Below, one piece after another: positions 1 to 13,099 of a stretch of DNA of 64,000 nucleotides (positions are counted from its first letter, which is position 1; each line of letters starts with the position of its first letter). Origin of the DNA: Spirogloea muscicola (Eukaryota > Streptophyta > Zygnematophyceae > Spirogloeales > Spirogloeaceae). The stretch is taken from contig WELB01000198.1 of assembly GCA_009602725.1 (NCBI GenBank), forward strand, positions 67,144 through 131,143. Direction: 5' to 3'. Position numbers and translations under genes: made by a program. The notes beneath the pieces are model-generated. The model was not told where the DNA came from. It made no database searches and worked only from the letters and a program-made list of their open reading frames with translations.

Positions 1-58
1 TGGCTTCAGCGACCTTCTTTTGATAAACTCACTATAAGTACGTTTTGCACCGAAACAG

Positions 59-3000
59 GATCGCACAGTCCGCATACGCAACATGGGAGATGGCCTCCTT
101 TATGGCACTGAGGCTGCTGCAAGAGCCTTGGCTCGAGGCGTGACAGGGTTGGTCACAAGGCCTGTGGCAGGTGCTGTTGCGGGTGGAGTTCCAGGATTGG
201 TGAGAGGGACAGTGAAGGCTGCTGTCAGTGTTGTGGTGCAGCCAATTAGTGGGATCCTGGACTTCTTTGCTTTGTCAGTAGATGGTCTTGATGCCAGTTG
301 CAATCGCTTCACCGAAGCAGTGAACTTCGAGAAAACTCTTGACCGGAAGCGACTCCCCAGGGCCATTGGAGGAGACAAGGTCTTGACACTCTATGACAAT
401 AACAAGGCCACTGGCCAGGTAAGGAGCTGCTGGTGTGAGATAGCGGGATGTTTGACTCTGAAGTTCACATGCATGCCCGATCAGATACCTCAGAATGTTC
501 CTGGGAAGCACTTGGAGAGTAGCAGATTGTTTATCCTGATCTGGACCCTATTATTTGTTATAAGGGCAGCAGATGTGCTAAGCTTCTGCTCTTGAAGCAG
601 GTGTAATGCCAACTCTTCATCCAATGTGCACTTCGTATGTTCAGGTGATTTTACAGCTGGCAGATGCAGGTGCGTACTTTGGAAGGAGGGACGTTTTTAG
701 AGATCGAGGCAAATTTTCTGACACAGATGTGTACGAGTGTCACTTCGATGTTCCCAAGCAGCAGATTGTGATGATTACCAGCCAGAGAGTGATGTTGCTG
801 CAGGTATGTTCTGGCCCTTACTTCATGATTGAAACTTCAAGCACATACTTAAGGATGTGTACTGCAATCTAGATGTCAGATGTGCAACAATGTTGGGCCA
901 CTTTCAAGTGGGAATGATTGCATCCATAACCACCGGTTCTTTCTATTCTCAGCATTTTGTCACTAGATCAGTGAAGAACATGCTTACATACATTTGTAGT
1001 CAGTGTAGTTGTGCTTTTTAGGTTGTAATGTACGGCAAGTAGTGAAGTCTGTCTAAGGCTCAGCACAAGTCTGCACACCCGATGTAGCTGACTTGAAGCT
1101 GATGCAAGCTAGACGTTGTTTCTGTCTGTCATTGCAGCGTCCTCATTCACATATGAAAGGTGAAAGACGTATGCTGGTCGATCCATGCGCCGTCATTTGG
1201 GACATTCAGTGGATCTACCTCTTAGCGACAGAGTTAGCCTCACCTAAAGGGAGTCTTCAAGGACCTCCTAGTGAGGTCATCCTCCACGTACGATACCAGA
1301 ATCGCTATCGCCATTCTATTTGTTGCTGCCCTTCCGCAAGTGAAGGCGATACTGAGGGCCAAGCAACAAAGGTCAGGGATGCAATTGAAGCGGCAAAAGT
1401 CATCTTTGGACCAGACAGATCAGCACTGACAACTGAGGTGAGTCGCAGAGTATTGCGGTTGAAGCAGCGAGCGCCTCTTGCCACCTTCCATAGATGGTGG
1501 CATAGAATGTAAACAAGCCAGGCCACTGTGTTCTTCTCTACCATTACTGCTTAGGATGTGAAACGTTTCTGTGCTTCTTGTAATGTCACTGCAGTTACAT
1601 AACAGAAGACAAAGTAGACCACGACCAGGCTCGTTTGGTCACCCTATGGGCACAAGTGACAAAGAGTGGACTTCAGGACATGTTGAGGGCACCCAAAGCA
1701 CGCGTCCGGCAGATCCTTTGACAAGTCCTGCTCCGCCGCTCTCTTCTTCAAAATGGATAACAAGGGAGAATGTCCAGAACACCTCGGTCTTTCACTGCAT
1801 CTGGACGAGTGAGAGGGAGCTTTCTGCATGCCGGGCATGCACTCTGAAGGTGCGTACCATGCTCAGAGGCCAGTGAGCATCATGAGTATTCTATCTCACC
1901 TGCTCTCTGGTACGTCATTGTCAGCTGTCGTGCCGTAGAAGTCACTTATGCACAGGCTGCTCTTGAAACAGTACTTCTGTGGAGCTCTTGCTCTTGAGCT
2001 TTAGTTGCTGACATAATCTGAATCAGCAAGTCCATTCATGTGCAGCTCACTGGACAGGAGCGAGAAATTCCGATTGCCATCTGGCGACCTGCGCCTGAAC
2101 CAGGGTATGTACTTGTGCAATGCATAATTGGATTGTACACCACGGACTTCTGTCACGCTTTTGTTTGGATGTAGCACCTGTATTTCTATCAGACGGCGTC
2201 TGACTGCTCTAGAAAATTGTGAAATTGCTCTGAGTTGAAAGCTTATACTGCGCACTATGCAGCTATGTTTCGGTGGGGGATATACTTCAGCTGGGAAACA
2301 ATGAGCCCACTATTGCCACAACATATCGAGATGACGGCAGCCGGAAATTTGCAGCCCCTTGTGGATTCCAGCTGGTATGGCCAAATGTTCAAGTATACGA
2401 GATTCTTAGGACCCCCATAGGCTGCTTGTGTTACACATCATAAACAATCAGTTAATACCTCGAGGTATTGGTGCTGTGACAGGTCTGGAGAAATGCTGAT
2501 TGCGGCAGCATAGAACCAGTGAGCATCTGGTTCCCAAAAGCCCCCGTCGGCTATGTGGCACTCGGCTGTGTGGCCATGCAGGAGTACTTTGAGCCTGATC
2601 TGACGGCTGTCAAGTGCGCACGTCTCACCAACAACTCTAGTCATCATGTGCATCCAAGAAGGCTACATATATTGCATGGCCTTCACAGTAGGCCCCCTTA
2701 GTGCTGCTGATTGACTGGGAGCAACTTGTAGGCTCAAGATTGTCATGATTTGGCTCTCTGCCGCTCCTCGCTCTCACTGCCTTTCACAGCCGCCCAAGTA
2801 CTTGCCGTTGCTTTATAGGTTTCCTTTGATTCTTAAAGGGGCACATTTGGTGATTCCTCAGGTGTGTGCACCAGAGTGTCGTCGACAAAGCAGAACTGCA
2901 GCATGAGCCCCTGTGGACCTCTCATCATTGTAAAGCTCCTCACTACCCAGTCAGCCTTTTTGAGGTGAGGAACGAGGCAAGGACGTTCGTGGCCTTGCAT

Positions 3001-3114
3001 GCTGATTTAGTGTCTTCGAGCGAAAGCTCCTCACCACTTGGCAGTATGGAGCTCAAGCCGCTGAAGGTGAGGATTGAAGGTGAAATACAGGCTTCTTCAG
3101 CAGGACATAGTTGA
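59..3114 (+). CDS. VPS13-like intermembrane lipid-transfer protein, C-terminal part (5' partial)
   Basis: Spliced C-terminal exons of a VPS13-family protein, a bridge-like lipid carrier at membrane contact sites. The exon from about 59 to 418 encodes a glycine/valine-rich segment (ARGVTGLVTRPVAGA) ending in RLPRAIGG, a VPS13_C hallmark. Exon 645-803 encodes FSDTDVYECHFDVPKQQIVM, and the exon from 1138 encodes DPCAVIWDIQW. Further exons at about 2040-2700 give IWRPAPEP and VSIWFPKAPVGYVALGC, the IWRP-type module found near the C-terminus of plant VPS13 proteins. The exon near 2930 gives SLFEVRNEARTFVA. Introns have GT-AG borders (for example after 418 and 803). The reading starts before the window, so this is 5' partial. 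The stop at 3112-3114 is the in-frame end of the last recognisable exon; a GTGAGG shortly before it could be a donor, so the true end may lie a little further on. Exons between 1500 and 2000 are uncertain. Confidence 0.85.
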
Positions 3115-3873
3115 ACCCCAGTAAGGCTGCATAAACTGCATTGGATCGCCCGGACAATGCAGACTGCATGTTGTCTACTGTTCAAATTTCTGTGGTCTGC
3201 ACACTTCAGTCGCAACCTTCTTAAATACTGTGTGCTTTGCACAGTGGAGATTTACTTACCTATCATGAAGGTATTCAGAGGAAGTTTAGAAGGTACCCTA
3301 AATAGCATGTATACACCTAGCTGTACCTCTAGACCCCATTCATTTCATTCGTCCAGGAAACAATTGCAAACAAATTCTTTTGTACATAATGTTTACTTCA
3401 TTCGAGCTCTTTGGTGGATATCTGGTTTGCCCGCTTCCTCTAACCGCACCTTGCTGCAATAAGAATCCATGGCCAACGATGTATGATCGTGTGAAGCGTC
3501 AAGCCAATAGAGGCAACAGGCACGAAACACCGCCGGCCAGACAGTTGCTTCGATTGTCATCCACGACGGAGCCTTCATCTGTAACCGTGCACTGCTGTCT
3601 GCATTTGCTACAGCCACATGTGCTTTACTTACTCTTACCTGACATAACATCCTGGAACACAAACAGGGCGAGCAATCAAAGAAGGTGAGCTCACATGACT
3701 CACTTGAGCTGAGCCACACCACTACAAATGTGCAGTCACTGTCGAGTTCTGCATACCTCGCAGGCGGGCACGGGGTGACTTTTCAGCATATCTTGCGCTG
3801 ACTACATGCTGCACAAGATCCAGATTAGTGGAATACTTATGCATGCCCTTGTGGTATTGGTCACATGCGACAT
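3115..3873. other. Convergent intergenic region
   Basis: About 0.75 kb between the 3' end of the VPS13 gene and the 3' end of the ABCB gene, which converge here. It must hold both 3'UTRs. I see no convincing coding sequence, repeat or RNA gene. The overlapping short ORFs show no family resemblance. Confidence 0.5.
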
Positions 3874-6800
3874 CTAAAGAGGGGCTCCCCCTGTGCTCTG
3901 CTGGAAGTTAATAAGGGAGCGGTATGCCCCATCGGGCTGCCGGACAAGGTCTGCATGCCGGCCCTGCTCCACGACCTGGCCCTTCTCAACAACCGCAATG
4001 ATGTCGGCATTGCGGATGGTGCTCAGCCGGTGGGCCACAACCACAGTGGTCCGGCCGCCCAGACCCAGCAACCGGTCCAGCGCCTCTTGCACAACTCGCT
4101 CCGACTCCGCGTCAAGTGCCGATGTCGCCTGGGGCAGCCGGCAAGCAGATGCTCTACTGCTGGTAAGTCGGTCTAGACATTCCAAAGTGTCAGACACGAG
4201 GTCCAATTGCAAGCCGTGCAATTGGCAGCACAAGGACCTGAGTCGACATGCGTACTGCTCCTGCAAAGGATTTATTGAGCACACTGCAGATTCTGGCAAG
4301 ACTTCGGCGTCACCTCATCAAGGAGTAGGATGGCTGGGGTCTTGAGAATTGCTCGCGCAATGGCCACCCTCTGCTTCTGGCCTCCCGAGAGCTGCACGCC
4401 CCTGTCCCCCACCTGCCACAATCAGAGCAAATGAGCCCGTCAGTGCCGCCTGTTGAATTCACCACACATATTTATGGACGTTGAACTCCACATCACAGCC
4501 CACCTCCGTGTTATAGCCATCTGGCAAGGTGCTGATGAAGCTGTGCGCATTGGCAGCCTTGGCCGCCTCCACTATTTCCGCTTCGGTCGCGTTGTCCTTC
4601 CCATACATTATGTTATCTCGTATCCTGTGCAAATTGTGGGGTGTATTTGCAGTGTGGAGCACAATAAGCTTCATCAAACAACACGTGGTGAAGCAACACA
4701 GTAGTTCTGTCATCTGCCATGCAGTAAATTTGAGTTGGCACAAAGCAGTGGGCAGGCAGGAAGTGCACACTAGTAGGACGCAACGTTGGGAGGTCCAGTG
4801 CTCACGTAGTGGAGAAGAGCGCAGGCTCCTGGGCCACGAGCGCAATATGCGTGCGCAACCAGCGGAGGTTCAGAGTCCGGATGTCGTGACCATCCACCAG
4901 CACGGCCCCTCCCAACGGGTCGTAGAACCGCTCCACCAGCGAAATCACCGTGCTTTTGCCGGAGCCGCTAGCCCCGACAAGGGCCACTGTCTTGCCTGCT
5001 GGAACCTGCAACAGTGGAATACCGCTTCCTCTTTTACCGCACAACCTGAGCTGATTGTAAACGAAGCACCATAACACATTCCGGACTTGATTTGTTGGTC
5101 GTCTGCACTTGGGAATTGCAAGCCAGCAAGCTGCAGTCATTAGCTGGTGGCTTACAGTCAGGCTGAACGATGAGAAGACGGGCACGTCTGGTCGCGATGG
5201 GTACCGGAACTCGACGTTCCGGAGCTCGATCTTGCCTCTGACCTTGTCCAACTTCTTGCCACTAGGGTCGTCTGGCTCGATCTCTGTCCTGTAGTCCAGC
5301 ACCTCATAGAACGAGTCCACGGCGCGGCCCCCCTTGGCCAGGTCGGGGGCCAGCGTCAGCGTCTCCGCAATCGCAAACGACGTCATAATGAGTACAATGA
5401 ACACCTGCCACACACAAGCACTTTGCATGGCAGCAGCTGAGCGTGCTGCTTCCGCAAGGCTTCCCCCTGAGCTGCAACACTGACATGCCTGTCTGGACAC
5501 CCAATTGGTCACAGAAGCATCCATCGGTGCTATATGGTTGACGCTATTGTTTGGCACACAAATTTCTGCAAATCAAGTATTTGATCAGATATAAGACTCC
5601 CATATGATGTGCTTCTCACCTTGAGCACCTCCTTGAAAGTCGCATCACCGTCCCTGACCAGGATGCCCCCGTACCAGAGTCCGAGGCCAAAAGAGGTGTA
5701 CATGCAGAACTGCAGCCACCACATACTGCATGTCAGCTTCAAGCAAGTTCTTGGATGCTGGTGCAGGCAAAATGGTCTTGATTCCAGCACGGCTGACCCT
5801 AACATCCACAGTACCTGGGAAAAGCCAAAGCCAAAGCCTGCAACCTGGCCTCGCACAAATGTCCGACGCAGTGGCCCAACCAGATGGCTCTCAAAGAGCG
5901 CCAGAACCTATCGATCATGGCGTACATACAATATATCAGCCTTCCTTGTAGCACTGTAGCACTTGTAGCATTGTAATACTCAGCCCCTCTGCTGCCAGGT
6001 AGAATTTGTGAGTAAAGTGGAGGACAGCTGACCTTGCTTTCAGCTGAGAAGGCAGCAACCGTGCGGATGTTGCTGACAGCCTCTGCAGCAACCATGCTGG
6101 CTTGGGCGTGCGACTTGACTTGATCGCCAGCAAAGCCCTTGAGGAATGCTTGCTACAGAGCAAGGTGACAATAGATTTGTAGGACTGCTTCAGCACACTT
6201 GCTTGAGAGCCCATGCCTTTCTTGACACCCTTATTGACAAACATGACACTGGGAGAGTGGAGGTTAAGGGCAAAAGGTGGTACTTGCACGGCTGCGGACG
6301 CGATGAGGACGGGAAAGGTCGCGATGACCACGAGGGCCATCTGCCACCTGAGTATCAGCGCAATGGTGAAGGCGACAATGACAAGCGCAGCATTCTGCAG
6401 CAGGAGCGCGAGGCGGTCCCCGGCGGCTGCCTTGACGAGCGTTGCATCCGAGGCCAGCCTTGAAGCCACAGCTCCGGAGCTGTTCTCATCCTTATCGAAC
6501 CAGCCGACTTGACGGGTGAGGATTGCTGGTTTGTCAAGCAGCATGGCTTGGTCAGCCGTGTTGCTTTTATCATCTCGTCTCGAGATAGCCTTGAAAGAAA
6601 TGGGCCTCTGAAAAAAGTATGCCAGAAAACGTCTGGAAATCTTCTGCTCACTCCTTGCAAAGTTGTAGCAAATTGTAGCAAGTTGCAGCAAAGATCACAC
6701 ACACCTAAACCCTAAAACCTAAATCCCTAAACCACTAAACCTAAACCCTTTCAGCCTAAGCCCAAACTTCTTAGTCCTCACAGAGGCATCCAGAAGTGAT

Positions 6801-9800
6801 AGGAGGAACCTATTGAGAGTTTGCACCTGCGAACATGAGCTCCCGGACGCGCTTGGTCAGCCGCTCGCCCATCTTGCCAAAGTTGTAGTGCAGGAGGAGG
6901 TTGCCAATGACTGCAAACACAGACATGCCTATGAAGACAAAGCACCAGTGCGCAATTGTATCCTTCATGTGCCGCTTGTCGACGTCATAGTAGGCAGTCA
7001 CCACCTGCTCCAGAAACCACATCAATAAGCGTCAACAAGGATCCCATTGACAAGTATGTGGCTGCACTTGCTCTGTAGACTGGATAAATCTCAAAGCAGG
7101 CGTATAAGCCTGCTCAGTGGAAGGCTCAGAGTATGCAGCAAGTGACAAAGACATGCGAGGATGTGGACATCCATACCGAGAGAAGAACAAGGCCAAAGAC
7201 GGGGTTGACGCAGCCGGACATAATGGCTCCCACGGACCCGAGAATGGCAGACGGCGTATCGGGCCTGCAAAGCTGTAGCAGCCTCCACATGTTCGACTTG
7301 CGTCCCGCTGGCCGCGCTGCATCAGCAGCACCACTCTTGTCTGTGGTCTCCTGGCCCTTGCTTGCAACAGCACCGCTCTCACTCAGGCTGTCAGACAAGT
7401 TGCTCATCTGCATGCTGATCCTCCTTGACCCCGACTCGAGGGCAGACGACCCCAGGGATCTGCATTGACATTGGCGTCATGGACACCATTGGTAGGGTGA
7501 GGGCTCCGCTCAGCTCCACGTGGCTTTAATATGCACTTAAGTCCAATATGTTGGCACCTGGCGTTCTGACAATCTGCAGCTACCTACTTCAGGCCTGGAG
7601 CTTAGAAAGCTGTCTGGGCTTACAAGACAGGATTTTCTAGTCTGACTTTAAACTCTAAATTAGATTGTTGATGTGGGCAGTGAGCAGGTTGTGACCTCTG
7701 GCTTCGATTGCCGCCGTCCTTGCTCATCTGCTGCAGGCGTACGAGGGAGGCATAGGCGCCCCCCTCCCTGTTGATCAGGTCCTGGTGCCGCCCAAGCTCA
7801 ACGATGGCCCCCTGTGACACCACAGCAATCGCGTCCGCGTGCTGGATGGTGCTCAACCGATGGGCGATGACCACCGTCGTCCGCCCCACCATGAGCTTGT
7901 CCAGCGCGTCCTGACAGAGCTCCAGCCAGAAACCCCCATGAGAAGTGCTGGACGAGCATCTTGCCCGGTCAGTTCAAAAGTGGACCCAGCCAGCAACTAA
8001 AGCATGGACGTCTACGGAGGTTATAGGAAGGAATAGGACACTTGATCAATAAAGTAGGAGCAGTCATTACATAACACACTCAGTTACACATGCAATACAT
8101 ACAGTTGTGCATACGTATATAGAGTTCCCACAATATGTATCCAGCTGCCTGCTGGGGCAAGGCAACAGACTGTACCTGGACCACGCGCTCAGACTCGGTG
8201 TCAAGCGCGGACGTGGCTTCGTCAAGAAGCAGGATGCTGGGGTCCTTGAGGACCGCCCTGGCAATTGCAACCCGCTGCTTCTGTCCACCTGAGAGCTGCA
8301 CCCCGCGCTCTCCGACCTGCTCAGGGCAGGATCGCAAATGCTCGCCATCAGATCCTGATGGACCCAGAAATCGGGTTGCGCTAACTTGATGCAAGCACTG
8401 ATTGCTCCATGTTGCTCCAGGAACCAAAGCTCGCAGAATGATTCCCCTATTGGCACACCTCTTTCTCTGACTGGTTTTGTGCATGCGAGGGCCTGAGAAC
8501 TGAAATCAGAAATGCCATTTCTCAATGCAGATTTACTTTCTCTCAATGAGAAGCCAGACCTGGGTGTCATAAGCATTCGGCAGCTGGCTGATGAAAGAGT
8601 GACAATTAGCGGCCCTAGCTGCCCTCTCAACATCCTCCATGGTTGCATCTGCCTTCCCATACAAGATATTCTCCTTGATTGACGTGGCAAAGAGCGCCGG
8701 CTCCTGGCTGACGAGCCCCACTTGTTGGCGGAGCCACTTCAGCTGCATCTCCTTGGTGTCCACGCCATCTATAACCACTGAGCCTATTTGTGCCCAAACG
8801 AAGTAACATGTCAGTGCTTAAATCGCAAGGGCGAGATTGCAGGAGTGCACCCAAAGCCTGTGTGAGACCAGCGCTGTGCAGGAGATGATGTGGCATGCAC
8901 AAGCAGGCGTGCACGAAGTGAAAATTGGTAAGTGATTACCTGAGGTGGGGTCGTAGAAGCGCTCTATCAACGAAACCACTGTGCTCTTGCCTGAGCCGCT
9001 GGTACCAACTAGCGCGACCGTCTTGCCCGCTGGGACTGTCAGGCTGAAGTTCCTGAAGATCTGCACATCTGGCCTTGATGGGTAGCTGAAGCAAACATCT
9101 CGCAGCTCAATATCCCCCCGGACCTGCATAACAGGTTGGTCCACGGGGGTGGAAAGGGGNTGGGGGGTAAACTGAATAATGAGGAGGCAGCCTTGACGAA
9201 TTTGTTTGGAGCTTCAAGCTGGCTCAAGATAGCAGGATTGGCAGTGCACACTGTCAACGTACATTGCATGCCAATAGTACATTGGAGTATACATAATCAA
9301 GACCCTCAGTCAAGGACAGAGTGTGTCACAAAACGACCCTGGCAGGAGTCATTGCCTGCCGCTGCTTGCAAAGTTGGGCGTGCTACCTTAGGCAGCGTCT
9401 TGCCTTTTTTCTCGGCATCTATCGCCGGCTCGCGGTTGATCATCTCAAAGATCTTGTACGCGGCCGCCTTGCCCTCCCCAAAAGCGGTGTAATTGGGAGC
9501 AGCTTGTCCCAAGCTTCTGTGGATCAAGCACTGACTTTGCAACTTAAGAACCTCCCGTCTCAGTCAACTGCAGCTGCAGTTGAGAGCAACGCTTTGCTGC
9601 ATGAAGAATTTCAGAAATTGGGATATTCAGAAATTGGGATATCAAGAGATGGATCACGGACATTCCGCCAATGATGACGGAGAACATGGTGCTGAGTGCC
9701 TTGCCGCCATTGACGTTCTCGCTGGGATCAGCAACTAGTTCCCCGGCGTACCAGAACACCAGAGCCCAGATGCAGAACATGGTCCCAAAAGTAAACCCCA

Positions 9801-11690
9801 GCCCCAGCCCTTTGGCAAGCCCGCCCTGCATCGCAGATGATGCATCAGTCGGTCAGCTTCTTAATTGCATGCTCAGATGACATCTGGAACAAAGTACAGA
9901 ATCTTTCCAAATAAAAGTAACCCAAACCACAGTTAATTGCTTTCTCCTGCGATCGTACTGGCACATATGACCCGAACTGCAATTTGTCTCTTGAGCATAT
10001 GGTGTGTTTGATAGGCTCAGCTCCTTCGACCTGAATGCCCAGCTTGAGCGGCATCTCAAGGGCCGCAGCGTAAGCACGGAGTGTCCTGCTCTCGCCCGTG
10101 AACGAATAAACCGTTCGCACCTGAGCAACGGCCTGTCTCCAGATAGGCGAGGAGCGGGTCAGCACAAGCTGGAGCTTAAGAAGCCTCCATTGTAAGGCCC
10201 CAGCAGCCGGCATGTTAAGAAGAGTCACGAACCAAGTCCCACAAGTCAGGTGCAGCTCAGACTTTCCCAACACGTGTGACTGTCGAGTGCTGCCGACGAA
10301 GGGGTACCAACAACATGTTCTCAACATCTGCTGGACATGCGGTCACCTGCTCGGCAACACCACCCGCCTGCACGTATGCCTCCTGGCCTTTGGACGTGAG
10401 GCCGCTGAGAACGACGGCGTACGTGCCGCCAGCGACGGCGATGATAGGCACCACGGCCAGGATGACGAGAGTCAGCTTCCAGATGAGCGTGAAGCCCACA
10501 ACAAAGCCTGTCACGAACGTCGCCATGAAGTGCAGGTAGTTGCCCACCTGCAGTTCATCCCCATTCCGCAGGTAGAACGGGTCAACAATGTGAGTAACTA
10601 AGTTGGCGTGGTCACTGGTCAGTGGATTTGGTGCTTGCAAAGCTGCAGGCTGGGAAGCCGGCTTGGCTCGTGTCTTGCCTTCTCGCTGATGGCATTCTGG
10701 ACGAGGAGGACATCGGAGGAGACGCGCGTGACGATCTCGCCGCTGTTGCCCTCGGTGTCAAAGTAGCCAACGTCCTGCTTCAGCATCGCCTCCAGGTACT
10801 TGGAACGAATGCGTGCCGACTGCCGCTCCCCTGTCTGCATCCACGCCGCGACCTCTGTCGGGCCCCCCATTCCCGCCACCATTGTCAGAGGCTCGCCAGA
10901 CTCGTCCGGCGGCCTCCTCAGGAAAAAGCGAGCTGGCCACGCAGGGACGTGGACGAGCAACGGCATGCAAAGCGGCTGCAGCAGCAGCACTCACCCACCC
11001 AGCCCGCGACCCAGACCACGAGCCCGAGGTACAGAAAATCCAGCACATACTGCAAGGACACGAGCATTGAGGGCATGGTGGACAGAGGTGAGCTTCCGAC
11101 CACATTGGCGCAAGCCATCAGTGCATGCGAGGGCAGGGGCACTGGGGCACGCTGCGCGGCCGAGCGGTCGCCACGCCTGCCGGATCAGCTGGGCTGGCTC
11201 AGCTGACCTTGTTGACTTGGTGGGAGACCCGGTTGTCCGAGAGCGTCCCGAAGCTGTTGATGATCTTGCCGAAGAAGAGGAAGAAGATGGGCAGCGCGGC
11301 GCCATGCGCCGCCGCGCCGATCGACCCCACGACCATCAGCAGGACGTCCAGAGAGTCTGCAGTAGCCCGGAAGAATGGCAATGCGGCTAGTAAGATGTCA
11401 AATTCGTTTTGAGATGCTGCTGATACTGAAGGTGGGACGGTGGAGGGCCAGAGCCGGAGCTCCTGCGAGCTGACAGTCGTGGAGCCGGCCGGCCAATGCA
11501 GTGAGCGCCGCCGGCTGTGGCGAGCCACTGGCCTGGCCACGGCGGGGCCTGTGGGCGGTCTCTCACCGGCGAAGGCGAAGAGGCGGTAGAACGGCACGAC
11601 CTTGGCCTTGGGCTCCTTGGCCTTGCGCGCCTTCTTGCCCCGCTTCTTCTCCGCAGCCTCGGCAAGGCCTGCGCCGCCGCTCCATTGCCA
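3874..11690 (-). CDS. Full-size ABCB/MDR (P-glycoprotein-type) ABC exporter
   Basis: Multi-exon gene for a complete TMD-NBD-TMD-NBD exporter. Reading from the right: a Lys-rich stretch leads into [11 protein letters not shown] (about 11570-11610). TMD1 includes [20 protein letters not shown] (about 11270-11340) and [21 protein letters not shown]1 has Walker [10 protein letters not shown] (about 8980-9005), the Q-loop [10 protein letters not shown], signature LSGGQKQR and DEATSALD (about 8170-8330), and the H-loop [13 protein letters not shown] (about 7830). A linker at 7100-7480 leads to TMD2 ([20 protein letters not shown] near 6480). NBD2 has GASGSGKST (about 4960), [37 protein letters not shown] split by an intron from [14 protein letters not shown], and [13 protein letters not shown]. 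The stop is at 3874. The family exports amphipathic substrates or hormones; the substrate here cannot be told. The N-terminus beyond about 11690 is uncertain because a GC-rich tract and an N gap (11865-12119) follow. Confidence 0.93.
6703..6772. repeat. Interstitial telomere-like tract (CCCTAAA-type) in an ABCB intron
   Basis: Degenerate run of CCTAAACCCTAAA-like units with variants (CCTAAATCCCTAAACC, CTAAACCTAAACCC). It lies between the exon around 6480 and the exon at 6810-7020 of the ABCB gene, so it is intronic. The motif is the plant/green-algal telomere repeat, here decayed. Confidence 0.8.
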
Positions 11691-11864
11691 ATGTCAGACG
11701 TCCGGCGCAAAGCCGCCGCCGAGGGCAAGGGCCGGCGCGCTGCGCTTCGGGCGGGGGCTGCGGGACCGGCCTGCGGCAGGGCCCGGCGGCGGCGGCGGCG
11801 GCGGCGGCACAATGGCATCCTCGACGAGGTCGATGGCGTGCAGGACGGCGCCGGCGGGGCCGCC

Positions 11865-12119
11865 NNNNNNNNNNNNNNNNNNNNNNNNNNNNNNNNNNNN
11901 NNNNNNNNNNNNNNNNNNNNNNNNNNNNNNNNNNNNNNNNNNNNNNNNNNNNNNNNNNNNNNNNNNNNNNNNNNNNNNNNNNNNNNNNNNNNNNNNNNNN
12001 NNNNNNNNNNNNNNNNNNNNNNNNNNNNNNNNNNNNNNNNNNNNNNNNNNNNNNNNNNNNNNNNNNNNNNNNNNNNNNNNNNNNNNNNNNNNNNNNNNNN
12101 NNNNNNNNNNNNNNNNNNN
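11865..12119. other. Assembly gap (N run) flanked by GC-rich and poly-G sequence
   Basis: 255 N bases, bordered on the left by a (GGC)n-rich tract and on the right by a run of 11 G. It probably hides the first exon or promoter of the ABCB gene and the 5' side of the retroelement tail at 12.2-12.5 kb. All long reading frames crossing it are artefacts of translating N. Confidence 0.95.
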
Positions 12120-12299
12120 GGGGGGGGGGGTGGTTTCGTATCGTGGCCGTGACGTAAGCGTGCTGGGCACGCCTGCCCGCTTTGCCCCGCCCCCCGGGGC
12201 TGTCTGCGGCCGCGCCGCCACGTGGCGGATGCGCGCCGCGCCGCGCCGCCCACGGGGCCCCTCGCGGGACTGGCGGGCAGCGCCGCTCGTGCGCCGTCG

Positions 12300-12512
12300 C
12301 CCCCCCCAACGCCGAGGCCAAGCTTCGTTGGCCAGCGGATGCAGCGAAGCTCCTTCCCTTGAGCCTAGCATCTCCGACCTGCGGCTGCTTAGCAGAGGTT
12401 ACTGAGTGATTCTCCTGTAGCTCTTCTTCCTGGCCCCCTTCTCGTCCTCTGTTCATTCTTTTTTGGGCTGGCTTTTCCAGCCCCTATTCTCAATGGGCGA
12501 GCACTTCCTTCC
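12300..12512 (+). mobile_element. Retroelement 3' end, tail subfamily I
   Basis: C-terminal peptide ending LEPSISDLRLLSRGY with stop near 12403, followed by a 3'UTR with CTGGCCCCCTTCTCGT, a GGGCTGG-CTTTT-CCAGCCC hairpin and CAATGGGCGAGC. It nearly matches the copies at 25.96-26.20 and 43.55-43.91 kb. It is truncated at its 5' side, probably within or just after the gap. Confidence 0.75.
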
Positions 12513-12539
12513 CAGCTCCCAGAAAGTAAGCAAGGGCTT

Positions 12540-13017
12540 GGCCCATTGAGAAGAAAGCGCGGCCAGATTGACTGGTGGCTGGGAAAGGCCAGCCCAAAGA
12601 GAGAAGGCGCGCGGGGCGCATGAAATGAAGTGGTGGCCAATTCAAGCCGACACATTGTTCAGGCAGAGTCTAGGGCAAACTAAACCGGGCTACATAATCC
12701 GGAAACCGAGGTGCCTAAGGTGACATCAGTACCCACGGGTGAGCACAAACAAATCCGACAAAGAACAAGCTAACTTGGGGAGCTGGAGCGCCGCCACGAT
12801 GGCCGGAGGCCTGACTTAAAGAATCGGCTGTAAACTGCCAGCAAGAAGCGCGGCCAGATTGACTTAAAGCGCGCCCTGCACGTTGATGAAGAGCCAATGC
12901 TTGCGAGCGCTGCAAACTATGTGAGAGCCGCATTCTATAGTATTCAACTAAAGCCTGCGGAATGCTGGAGTGGCCCAAGCTGCCTCCCCGACTTCGACGA
13001 CCAAAGGAAATGGACAA
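12540..13017 (-). mobile_element. Retroelement 3' end, tail subfamily II, with a 48-bp in-frame insertion
   Basis: On the minus strand, a C-terminal peptide of the form QALVEYYRMRLSHSLQRSQA then LHQRAGRALSQ runs from about 13000 to 12720. It is followed by a tail containing GGTGACATC/CACCTTAGGCACC, TATGTAGCCCGGTTTAG-type sequence, GAATTGGCC and GCGCCCCGCGCGCC. The peptide carries an extra 16 residues (including CWQFTAD) relative to the copy at 48.86-49.09 kb. The insertion is flanked by the 10-bp direct repeat TGACTTAAAG (12812-12821 and 12860-12869). Confidence 0.75.
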
Positions 13018-13099
13018 AGTATGAAGGAGCCGGAGCGCGAAGGACTTGGACTAAGACATCAGCCAGGGAACGCTCAGTAACCTCTAGTCAGGAGATGCA

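Noticed and set aside
11387-12456. Long open frames on both strands across 11.4-12.5 kb
   Set aside because: They cross the N gap and are artefacts of translating N; only the [10 protein letters not shown] part belongs to a gene.
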